Positions 6,329 through 10,888 of a stretch of DNA of 10,888 nucleotides are shown here, one piece after another (position 1 is the first letter of the stretch; each line of letters opens with the position of its first letter). Made by a program: the position numbers and the translations under genes. Below the pieces are notes generated by a model, which was given only the letters and a program-made list of their open reading frames with translations, was not told where the DNA came from and made no database searches. Source of the DNA: Candidatus Uhrbacteria bacterium (GTDB lineage: Bacteria > Patescibacteriota > Patescibacteriia > 2-12-FULL-60-25). Where the stretch lies: positions 1 to 10,888 of the forward strand of contig WJLP01000062.1 in NCBI GenBank assembly GCA_014728435.1. Direction: 5' to 3'.

Positions 6329-8428
6329 ATGTTGGAGAAGTATTTCCGCTTTGCGGATATTGAATTCGGCAACAGCCCGACTAATGAAAATATTGTTGGG
6401 GTTTTTCGTTTTGAGCAGGGCAAACAGAATAAACAGGGCCCATACCATATTATTGTTGCGGAAATCGACTCCGCTCTTTACGCGTATGAACAATTGTTAG
6501 ACACCATCAATGCCACAGTAGAACAATCCAGAACCTTAATGGCCGGCATGGCGCTCGACCCGTTTGCGCGTTTTGAGAAGTTAATCGAAAGAGTGAATGA
6601 GGCCATAGCATTGTTTCAGGAACAAGAGCCCACACCGATCAATTGGGACAGGTTGAATATTTATATAATCGAATGCTCGGGCGATCAGCTTTGCTTAAGC
6701 GGGCACGGAAAGCTTGCCAATATCTTTTTAAAAAAAGAGGGTGAAGTTTATAAAAACTTTGATTTATGCGGTTCACTGGAACAACCGAGTGAGACAGATC
6801 CCAAAAAAGTTTTCGCCTCGCTGATTTGCGGAGACATGCAGCCCGGGGACATGTTTTTTATCGGCACCAATAATTTTAATCAGTACAAAGAACAGTTGAG
6901 GATAAAAGAGAGGCTCGAGGAATTGCCCATGGTGTCTGCGGCAACGGAAATCAAAAAGGACTTGGAGAAAGAAAACTATTTGGAGGATTTTGTGGCTATC
7001 ACGATCGGATTAAAAGCGGATGAAGGCCCTGTTTTTGTGGATAGAAAAGTTAAAAAACAAGCTGAGGAGTCGTTAAAGGGCTTGCACGACAAAGAGGAAG
7101 AGGTTCAGGATACACTGGCTCCGGCCATTAATCCGCTTAAAGGACGCAAACAAGACACTGAAACCAGCGCCAAGCCAAAAGTCCCCTTGCCGGTAGCCGG
7201 CTTGCAAAAATCCTGGAGTGCGGTATTGCATGCGGCTACCAAGTTTATCAAAAAACGAGGCAAAACAACGCCGTCCTCGGAGACAGCGCTTAGGGGCTTG
7301 CACGCGGGTAAAGGAAGTTTTCTTACCACAAAGCGAAAGATAATACTGGGCTTGATCGGGGTTGCGGTTATTCTGGGGCTGGTTATGTTTTTCAGCTGGC
7401 AAAGAAATAAGCAAGTGGTGGCCGAACAAGCGGCTTGGGAGCAGAGTTTTGCCGAAGTGACCGACCTGAGAAACCGCGCGGAGAATGATTTATTGTACGC
7501 GAAAGATACCCAAGCGTCATCAAGAATTAAACAGGCTGAACAAATTTTAAGTTCTTTGGACGTGGGCACGGATGACAGACAATCAAGAATTGAGTCTATC
7601 CGGTCGGAGTTTGAGAAGCTGAAGAAACAATTGCGTAAAGAGGTAGCGGTAAGCGGTATTATCGAATTGCATTCCTTGCCGGTTATTGCACAAGACGGAA
7701 TGTTAACCGCGCCAATTCTGACTGAGAGCAAAGCTTACGCGGTCGATAATCAGGAAAGAAAGATTTTAAGCATCAATTTGGCAACAAGGCAGGTAAATGA
7801 AATTACTCTGCCGGATCCGGCCGGAAAGATTATCGGCGGAGCTTTAGGTGAGCAATCGGTTGTTTTTTATGATGATGAGGGTAAATTTTATGCGGTATCT
7901 GTTGAGGATGATGATTTTACTCCGCTTAATTCTTTTACCCGAGCCAGCTCAACGAGTGACTTTACTTTGTACAATAAACGGGCTTATGTTCTGGATTCGG
8001 CCGCAGGGCAGATTCACAGGATCAATGCCAGCCGCGCCGGCTTTAGCGGAGCAAGTACGTATTTTGACGGCGGGGATGATTTGGCGCGCGGCGCGGTTAG
8101 CTTTGCGATTGACAGCAATGTGTATGTGGCCAAATCAAACGGCACGGTTACAAAATATCTTTCTGGCGAGCAAGAGGCGTTTGGCTTGGGAACGGTTGAA
8201 CCGGCGCTTAGGTCAATTTCCGCGATTTGGACAGATACAGACGACCCCAGATTACTGGTTACCGACCCGGCTGAAAAACGCTTGCTGATATTTGATAAAA
8301 ACGGCCTGTTGCAAGCGCAATTGACTTCAGACGAATTCGGAGCCCTAAGAGATGTTTCATCGCGTTTAAACGCAAAACAAGCGCTTGTGGTGAGTGATAA
8401 CAGGCTGCTGTTGGTGCCTCTGCCGTAA
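6329..8428 (+). CDS. PP2C-like pseudophosphatase, membrane helix, beta-propeller-like outer domain
   Basis: A 699-aa protein with four parts. Residues 1-230 follow the PP2C pattern: IIVAEID (41-47) stands where PP2C has the metal-binding ADGMGG, LSGHGKLANIF (123-133) is the S-G-x-A-type strand, MQPGDMFFIGTN (170-181) matches the PGDrlllxTDG strand but lacks the TDG, and LEDFVAITIGL (218-228) is the closing strand. The metal-binding Asp-Gly pairs are gone, so hydrolysis is unlikely. A charged linker (235-335) leads to one membrane helix (about 337-356), a Glu/Arg/Gln-rich coiled coil (365-440) and a repetitive beta domain (445-699) with strands such as AYAVDNQERKILSINLAT and RAYVLDSAAGQIHRIN, typical of a beta-propeller. 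Likely type II-like topology, cytoplasmic sensor inside and propeller outside. The ATG at 6329 has no upstream Shine-Dalgarno. The fold reading is inference; no name is justified. Confidence 0.75.
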   Translation: MLEKYFRFADIEFGNSPTNENIVGVFRFEQGKQNKQGPYHIIVAEIDSALYAYEQLLDTINATVEQSRTLMAGMALDPFARFEKLIERVNEAIALFQEQEPTPINWDRLNIYIIECSGDQLCLSGHGKLANIFLKKEGEVYKNFDLCGSLEQPSETDPKKVFASLICGDMQPGDMFFIGTNNFNQYKEQLRIKERLEELPMVSAATEIKKDLEKENYLEDFVAITIGLKADEGPVFVDRKVKKQAEESLKGLHDKEEEVQDTLAPAINPLKGRKQDTETSAKPKVPLPVAGLQKSWSAVLHAATKFIKKRGKTTPSSETALRGLHAGKGSFLTTKRKIILGLIGVAVILGLVMFFSWQRNKQVVAEQAAWEQSFAEVTDLRNRAENDLLYAKDTQASSRIKQAEQILSSLDVGTDDRQSRIESIRSEFEKLKKQLRKEVAVSGIIELHSLPVIAQDGMLTAPILTESKAYAVDNQERKILSINLATRQVNEITLPDPAGKIIGGALGEQSVVFYDDEGKFYAVSVEDDDFTPLNSFTRASSTSDFTLYNKRAYVLDSAAGQIHRINASRAGFSGASTYFDGGDDLARGAVSFAIDSNVYVAKSNGTVTKYLSGEQEAFGLGTVEPALRSISAIWTDTDDPRLLVTDPAEKRLLIFDKNGLLQAQLTSDEFGALRDVSSRLNAKQALVVSDNRLLLVPLP

Positions 8429-8440
8429 CCCGGTATTGAC

Positions 8441-8490
8441 TCCCCCTCCTCGCGCTAGCGCGATTCCTCCCCCTTCCTTAAAGGGGGGCT
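8441..8490. repeat. REP-like CCCCCTCCT hairpin repeat
   Basis: Just after the plus-strand stop lie the perfect palindrome CGCGCTAGCGCG (8451-8462) and a hairpin CCCCCTT (8469-8475) / AAGGGGG (8481-8487). Pyrimidine blocks TCCCCCTCCT and TCCTCCCCCTT flank the palindrome. It is related in style to the element at 10053-10130 and is most likely a dispersed non-coding repeat. Confidence 0.6.
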
Positions 8491-8504
8491 GCAATGAAGA
8501 CATT

Positions 8505-8534
8505 AAAAACGCTCCGATTACTCGGAGCGTTTTT
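8505..8534. terminator. Bidirectional intrinsic terminator between convergent genes
   Basis: The arms AAAAACGCTCCGA (8505-8517) and TCGGAGCGTTTTT (8522-8534) pair perfectly around a 4-nt loop. The T-run on one strand and A-run on the other serve both the plus-strand PP2C-like gene and the minus-strand rplJ-rplL transcript. Confidence 0.9.
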
Positions 8535-8568
8535 GTTTGTACGAAGTACGATGTACAACGTACGGGGT
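8535..8568. repeat. GTAC-rich micro-repeat, copy downstream of rplL
   Basis: Between the terminator and the rplL stop lies a run of near-repeated units (GTACGAAGTACGATGTAC, then AACGTACG). The same kind of sequence occurs in the rplJ leader (9813-9880) and inside the DUF4012 coding region (1423-1461). Confidence 0.6.
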
Positions 8569-8576
8569 TTTGATTG

Positions 8577-9005
8577 TTATTTGAGCGCGCAACCACCGCC
8601 GGCTTCTTCGATCTTACCTTTGATCTCTTCGGCTTCGGCTTTGGCAACACCTTCTTTGATAACTTTAGGCGCGCCATCGACCATGTCTTTAGCTTCTTTC
8701 AAGCCAAGACCGGTGACTTCGCGGACGACTTTAATGACGCCGATCTTGTTGCTACCTGCGTCGGTAAGCTCGATGTCAAATTCTGATTTTTCTTCCGCAG
8801 CTTCCGCGCCACCCGCGGCACCACCGGCCATAACAACAGGAGCGGCGGCACTGACGCCAAATTTTTCTTCGAGAACTTTAACAAGTTCGGATAGATCGAG
8901 GACCGAGAGATTTTCCACGGCTTCAACGATATCTTTAAATTTTGCAGGCACTTCGACTTCTTTCTTTTCTTCGACTGCCGGTGCCTGTGTGTTTTCTTCG
9001 GACAT
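8577..9005 (-). CDS. rplL: Ribosomal protein L7/L12 (bL12)
   Basis: A 142-aa L7/L12, the stalk protein that binds L10 as dimers and recruits elongation and initiation factors to the ribosome. Seen: an N-terminal dimerisation helix region (about 22-52, [26 protein letters not shown] is split across 26-51), an Ala/Gly hinge (53-70) and the C-terminal factor-binding domain (75-142) with [20 protein letters not shown] (92-111). The usual length is about 120-128 aa; the surplus is an acidic, Pro-containing N-terminal extension of about 20 residues. The tail reads GGGCALK, with a cysteine where most homologues have an acidic or small residue. It follows rplJ after 127 nt of repeats; no Shine-Dalgarno precedes the ATG. 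It ends at the bidirectional terminator. Confidence 0.97.
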   Translation of the reverse strand: MSEENTQAPAVEEKKEVEVPAKFKDIVEAVENLSVLDLSELVKVLEEKFGVSAAAPVVMAGGAAGGAEAAEEKSEFDIELTDAGSNKIGVIKVVREVTGLGLKEAKDMVDGAPKVIKEGVAKAEAEEIKGKIEEAGGGCALK

Positions 9006-9014
9006 AACTATTTT

Positions 9015-9047
9015 TAATTAACGATTAACAATTAACGATTAACAATG
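9015..9047. repeat. ATTAACGATTAACA tandem repeat before rplL start
   Basis: The 14-nt unit ATTAACGATTAACA occurs twice in tandem (9018-9045). On the minus strand the block begins CATTGTTAAT and ends just before the rplL ATG. A closely similar block precedes the Nudix gene (10524-10558). Confidence 0.7.
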
Positions 9048-9128
9048 TGATTCAGAATCTGTGAATCTGAGAATCTGTGAAGCTAAGCTGTTGGCTCAGA
9101 TTCTTAGATTCTAGCTTCTTAGATTCGA
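9048..9128. repeat. AGATTC-rich imperfect inverted repeat between rplJ and rplL
   Basis: Repeated GAATCT/AGATTC words form nested inverted repeats: GAATCTGTGAAGCTA (9071-9085) pairs with 9112-9126 at 13 of 15 positions, and GAATCTGAG (9063-9071) is the exact inverse of 9095-9103. The transcript of rplJ-rplL could fold here. Confidence 0.6.
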
Positions 9129-9132
9129 ATGT

Positions 9133-9810
9133 TTACTCTTTAGATGGTTCCTCTACCTTTGGCTCTTCAGCCGGAGCTGGAGCTTCTTCGGCAGGAGCTG
9201 ACTCTTTAGCTGGTTCTTCTGCTGGTTTTTCTTCGGGCTTGGATTCTTCAGCCGGAGCTGGAGCTTCCTCTGCCTTTGGAGCTTCTTCGGCAGGAGCTTC
9301 GGTTGGGGCCGGAGCGCCTTCTTCCTCTTCTTTCTTGGCGCGGATTGCGTCTAAGGCACGAACGAATCCAGAAACAGGGCCGTTGATGACATTGACGAAC
9401 ATGCCGTAGAGTTGAGTGCGTCCGGGGAGTTGGGAAAGAGAGACAACATATTCCTGCGTGACCACCGAACCGTCGAATAATCCGCCGACGAGTTCGAGGG
9501 ATGTGTCTTTGGTCATATCACCCAAAAGCTTAGCCGGAGCGATTTCATCATCTGAACCGAAGGCCAGACCCAGCATGCCGGGGAATTGCTTGGAATCGAA
9601 CTCAATACCCGCTTCTTTGGCCGCGCGATTAATAAGTGTCTTTTTAGCTACCAGGTAGGTAACATTCTCTTCGAACATTTTGTCGCGCAATTGGTCGGCC
9701 TGCGGAACGGAAAGGCCTTGATAGTTGGCAAAGACCACACTGGGACTCTCTTTGAAGAGCTTGGTTAACTCCTTAACGATTACTTCTTTTTGTTGACGTG
9801 TTTTTGGCAT
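9133..9810 (-). CDS. rplJ: Ribosomal protein L10 (uL10) with long acidic tail
   Basis: A 225-aa L10, which anchors the L7/L12 stalk to 23S rRNA and represses its own mRNA. The body (1-160) is typical: MPKTRQQKEVIVKEL (1-15), VVFANYQGLSVPQADQLR (25-42), YLVAKKTLINRAAKEAG (52-68) and the C-terminal RALDAIRAKKEEE (151-163). Ordinary L10 is about 165-180 aa; residues 161-225 are an added low-complexity Glu/Ala/Pro/Lys tail. In the DNA the tail contains exact in-frame direct repeats: 23 bp at 9164-9186 and 9245-9267 (27 codons apart) and 19 bp at 9181-9199 and 9280-9298 (33 codons apart), so it grew by duplication. It is transcribed from the promoter at 10023-10051 through an L10 leader. No Shine-Dalgarno is seen; the start context AATAGTTTTATG resembles the rplL one (AATAGTTATG). 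Confidence 0.96.
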   Translation of the reverse strand: MPKTRQQKEVIVKELTKLFKESPSVVFANYQGLSVPQADQLRDKMFEENVTYLVAKKTLINRAAKEAGIEFDSKQFPGMLGLAFGSDDEIAPAKLLGDMTKDTSLELVGGLFDGSVVTQEYVVSLSQLPGRTQLYGMFVNVINGPVSGFVRALDAIRAKKEEEEGAPAPTEAPAEEAPKAEEAPAPAEESKPEEKPAEEPAKESAPAEEAPAPAEEPKVEEPSKE

Positions 9811-9812
9811 AA

Positions 9813-9880
9813 AACTATTCGTACTACGTAACTAGTACTAAGTACTACGTTGTACGAGATACATAGTACGAGCTACGGTT
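9813..9880. repeat. GTAC-rich micro-repeat in the rplJ leader
   Basis: About 65 nt of overlapping near-palindromic words (GTACTACG, TAGTAC, GTACGAG) lie between the attenuator hairpin and the rplJ ATG. Related copies occur at 8535-8568 and 1423-1461. Confidence 0.65.
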
Positions 9881-9892
9881 AATAATCGACCT

Positions 9893-9922
9893 TTAAACAA
9901 AACACCCACAGCATCCTGTGGG
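9893..9922 (-). terminator. Attenuator-like intrinsic terminator in rplJ leader
   Basis: On the minus strand CCCACAG and CTGTGGG form a 7-bp stem (9905-9922) with a GATG loop, followed by TGTTTTGTTT. It lies between the L10 leader and rplJ, so it must be read through or regulated for expression. A second hairpin, ATCGCT/AGCGAT (9928-9945), lies just before it. Confidence 0.7.
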
Positions 9923-9949
9923 GTAAAATCGCTTAATTTAGCGATGTTT

Positions 9950-10005
9950 ACAGCCTCGGTAGGTATCTTTAACTCCATTTTATAGCGGAGACCTACTGTC
10001 TTTGG
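9950..10005 (-). promoter_or_regulatory. L10 (rplJL) autoregulatory leader RNA
   Basis: The minus strand reads CAAAGACAGTAGGTC, then a variable hairpin (CTCCGCTATAAAATGGAG), then ACCTACCGAGGC. The GTAGGT/ACCTAC stem flanked by AAGACAG and CGAGGC is the conserved core of the known ribosomal protein L10 leader, which L10-L12 complex binds to repress the operon. Position, directly upstream of rplJ and just after the promoter, fits. Confidence 0.85.
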
Positions 10006-10022
10006 ATGCGAGTGTTGGGCAC

Positions 10023-10051
10023 AATATAGCTAAGCTTTGCGGATATGTCAA
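10023..10051 (-). promoter_or_regulatory. Sigma-70 promoter of rplJ-rplL
   Basis: The minus strand has a perfect -35 TTGACA (10046-10051), a 17-nt spacer and -10 TATATT (10023-10028, 5 of 6). Transcription should begin near 10016, about 205 nt upstream of the rplJ ATG, and so include the whole L10 leader. Confidence 0.9.
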
Positions 10052-10052
10052 C

Positions 10053-10130
10053 TAAAATCCCTCCCCTTCCCTCCCTTTGACAAGGGAGGGCGCAAGTCCC
10101 TCTTGTCAAAGAGGGATTTAGGGAGATTTC
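10053..10130. repeat. REP-like CCCTCCC double-hairpin element
   Basis: Two perfect hairpins, CCCTCCCTT/AAGGGAGGG with loop TGAC (about 10070-10091) and TCCCTCTT/AAGAGGGA with loop GTCA (about 10099-10118), are enclosed by outer arms AAATCCCTC and GATTTAGGGAGATTT. Elements of this CCCTCC...GGGAGG kind are dispersed repeats in many bacteria. The right arm overlaps the last codons and stop of the Nudix gene, and the element could also act as its terminator. Confidence 0.7.
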
Positions 10131-10525
10131 GGTCTATACCCACTTACTATCAGATTCTGCACCGGGATAAAAAGCGGTTCAGGTAATTTGTCCCAATCGA
10201 ACCATTCCCAGCATTCGCATTTTTCCGGTTCCATGATTTGCGGGTCGCCCTTTGGCGCGTCTGCGATCATGTAGATGGTGATGTAATGTTTGTCTTTATC
10301 CGGCATTTTGTCGTTGGTAGCTGTGGCAAAGCGGATGTTTTCTATATCTAAGCCGCACTCTTCTTTAGTTTCCCTTACCGCGCATTCTTCCCAAGTTTCC
10401 ATCCATTCCAAGTGACCACCGGGAAATGACCAATGACCTGAACCGTGCGCTCCCTTACGTTTATGCAAAAGGACTTTTCCATCGCGCATGATGATGACAC
10501 CGACACCGACTCTTACAACGCTCAT
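10118..10525 (-). CDS. Nudix hydrolase, NUDT15/MutT-like
   Basis: A 135-aa Nudix protein. The Nudix box GX5EX7REUXEEXGU is complete at 37-59 (G37, E43, R51, E52, E55, E56, G58), following [10 protein letters not shown] (31-40). The order [21 protein letters not shown] (5-25), box, then a [10 protein letters not shown] strand (79-88) and [15 protein letters not shown] (103-117) matches the NUDT15 (MTH2)-like group, which hydrolyses (oxidised) nucleoside triphosphates to monophosphates in the cytoplasm. The ATG at 10525 is chosen over an in-frame TTG at 10534; neither has a Shine-Dalgarno. The final residues KSP and the stop lie within a REP-like repeat. It is upstream of rplJ but has its own promoter candidate, and functional linkage to the ribosomal genes is not implied. 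Confidence 0.9.
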   Translation of the reverse strand: MSVVRVGVGVIIMRDGKVLLHKRKGAHGSGHWSFPGGHLEWMETWEECAVRETKEECGLDIENIRFATATNDKMPDKDKHYITIYMIADAPKGDPQIMEPEKCECWEWFDWDKLPEPLFIPVQNLIVSGYRPKSP

Positions 10526-10558
10526 AATTACCAATTAACAATTACGAATTAACAATGC
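10524..10558. repeat. ATTAAC-rich block before Nudix start
   Basis: The minus strand reads CATTGTTAAT then TCGTAATTGTTAATTGG up to the ATG. It closely matches the block in front of rplL (9015-9047) in composition, starting word and placement. Confidence 0.65.
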
Positions 10559-10562
10559 AGGA

Positions 10563-10579
10563 ATCGAGCTGAGCTCGAT
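10563..10579. promoter_or_regulatory. ATCGAGC/GCTCGAT inverted repeat
   Basis: Perfect 7-bp arms around a 3-nt centre, placed 10 nt downstream of the candidate Nudix -10. On the plus strand it is followed by ATTTATTTTATTGTT, so it may be an intrinsic terminator for plus-strand transcripts or an operator for the Nudix promoter. Confidence 0.4.
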
Positions 10580-10588
10580 ATTTATTTT

Positions 10589-10617
10589 ATTGTTGCGCTG
10601 ATGTGGGGCTAGGTCAA
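10589..10617 (-). promoter_or_regulatory. Candidate promoter of the Nudix gene
   Basis: The minus strand shows TTGACC (10612-10617, 5 of 6), a 17-nt spacer and AACAAT (10589-10594, 4 of 6). The predicted leader of about 57 nt would contain the ATTAAC-rich block and part or all of the inverted repeat. Confidence 0.45.
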
Positions 10618-10647
10618 ATAAAATACGTGGTTCGCGAAAGATGTATT

Positions 10648-10698
10648 AAAAAAGGCGCCCGAGGACCAAGGACAAAAGTCCAAAGATCCAAGAGCACC
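10648..10698 (-). terminator. Nested-hairpin terminator of the right-edge gene
   Basis: On the minus strand GGTGC, GGATC and GGAC pair in turn with GCGCC, GGTCC and GTCC around a TTTT loop, with small internal loops, and TTTTTT follows (10648-10653). It lies 25 nt after the stop of the partial gene at 10723. The stem is built from repeated CTTGG/CTCGG words, another low-complexity repeat type. Confidence 0.6.
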
Positions 10699-10722
10699 AA
10701 AGACCGAGAACCGAGAGCCAAA

Positions 10723-10888
10723 TTACTCCCGGACAAGCGACGGTACCGCCCAGCTCGAGTCGCAGTCGTCGTACCAGCAGCAGCACAGCTCGACCTTGCG
10801 AGTGCCCCGAAAGAAGCCCACGTCCGGCACGCCCTGCCACGGATGCTCACCGGAGACGTTGACCTCGTAGCCCGATGCCCAAACATAG
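10723..10888 (-). CDS. Unidentified Cys/Trp-rich protein, 3' end only
   Basis: An open frame enters from the right edge and ends at TAA (10723-10725), giving 54 C-terminal residues. The start is outside the window. Visible stretches are YVWASGYEVNVSGEHPWQGV, then DVGFFRGTRKVELCCCWYDD and DCDSSWAVPSLVRE. The composition is unusual: four Cys (three consecutive) and four Trp, with acidic residues clustered after the CCC. Third codon positions are almost all G or C, which argues for real coding in this frame and differs from the lower-GC codon choice of the neighbours. A strong terminator follows. I do not recognise the family. A secreted or surface protein with disulfides or a metal site would fit the composition but is only a guess. 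Confidence 0.6.
   Translation of the reverse strand, partial: YVWASGYEVNVSGEHPWQGVPDVGFFRGTRKVELCCCWYDDCDSSWAVPSLVRE

Noticed and set aside
7105..7731. Minus-strand frame of 208 codons inside the PP2C-like gene
   Set aside because: It lies wholly opposite a long gene with clear domains, is Cys/Ser/Leu-rich without any motif and has no promoter or ribosome site.
8494..9021. Plus-strand open frame of 175 codons opposite rplL
   Set aside because: It is the antisense of the Ala/Glu-rich rplL frame and yields a Ser/Ala-rich sequence with no domain; rplL is certain.
9015..9128. CRISPR-like array from repeated words
   Set aside because: Units are 6-14 nt with no spacers of constant length; these are low-complexity repeats.
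9077..9409. Plus-strand Gly/Ser/Ala-repeat frame
   Set aside because: It is the antisense of the Glu/Ala/Pro tail of L10; the repeat look is inherited from that tail.
10614..10886. Minus-strand frame of 90 codons at the right edge
   Set aside because: It gives an Arg/Ser-rich sequence running through the terminator; the other minus frame ending at 10723 has far better codon bias and protein-like composition.
1..10888. Recoded TGA (Gracilibacteria/SR1 code)
   Set aside because: Genes end with TGA or TAA at sensible places and no conserved domain is interrupted by TGA.
1..10888. tRNA or rRNA genes, insertion sequences or integrases
   Set aside because: No cloverleaf, rRNA core sequence, transposase or terminal inverted repeat with target duplication was recognised by eye.

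Overview
The window looks like a contig piece from a Candidate Phyla Radiation (Patescibacteria, probably Parcubacteria-like) bacterium. This is an inference from the gene set: a DUF4012 protein next to family 2 glycosyltransferases, a very short TsaB, a winged-helix regulator with a nucleotidyltransferase-like tail, a large membrane-anchored PP2C-like/propeller protein, and an rplJ-rplL pair standing apart from rplK, rplA and rpoB. Most starts have weak or no Shine-Dalgarno sequence. Intergenic gaps are filled with low-complexity micro-repeats. Genes end in TAA or TGA and read through without internal TGA, so the standard bacterial code applies.

Left part (1-6208, all minus strand): in transcription order the genes are a wHTH/NTase-like regulator, a 141-nt gap, tsaB, a processive membrane glycosyltransferase, an 82-97 nt gap, two GT-A family 2 glycosyltransferases and a DUF4012 membrane protein that runs off the left edge. 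Three of the four joints within tsaB-DUF4012 are ATGA or TAATG overlaps, so this is a translationally coupled surface-glycan operon with a tRNA t6A modification subunit at its head.

Middle (6209-8534): a 120-nt divergent region separates the regulator from a 699-aa plus-strand protein. That protein has a degenerate PP2C-like cytoplasmic domain, one membrane helix, a coiled coil and a beta-propeller-like outer domain. It ends at a REP-like repeat and a bidirectional terminator shared with rplL.

Right part (8535-10525, minus strand): a NUDT15-like Nudix hydrolase, then a consensus sigma-70 promoter, an L10 autoregulatory leader and an attenuator-like hairpin, followed by rplJ (L10, with a 65-aa Glu/Ala/Pro tail) and rplL (L7/L12, with an acidic N-terminal extension). 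Repeats occupy the gaps: GTAC-rich, ATTAAC-rich, AGATTC-rich and CCCTCCC hairpin families. One GTAC-family copy lies inside the coding sequence of the DUF4012 gene.

Right edge (10648-10888): the GC-rich 3' end of an unidentified, Cys/Trp-rich minus-strand gene and its nested-hairpin terminator.
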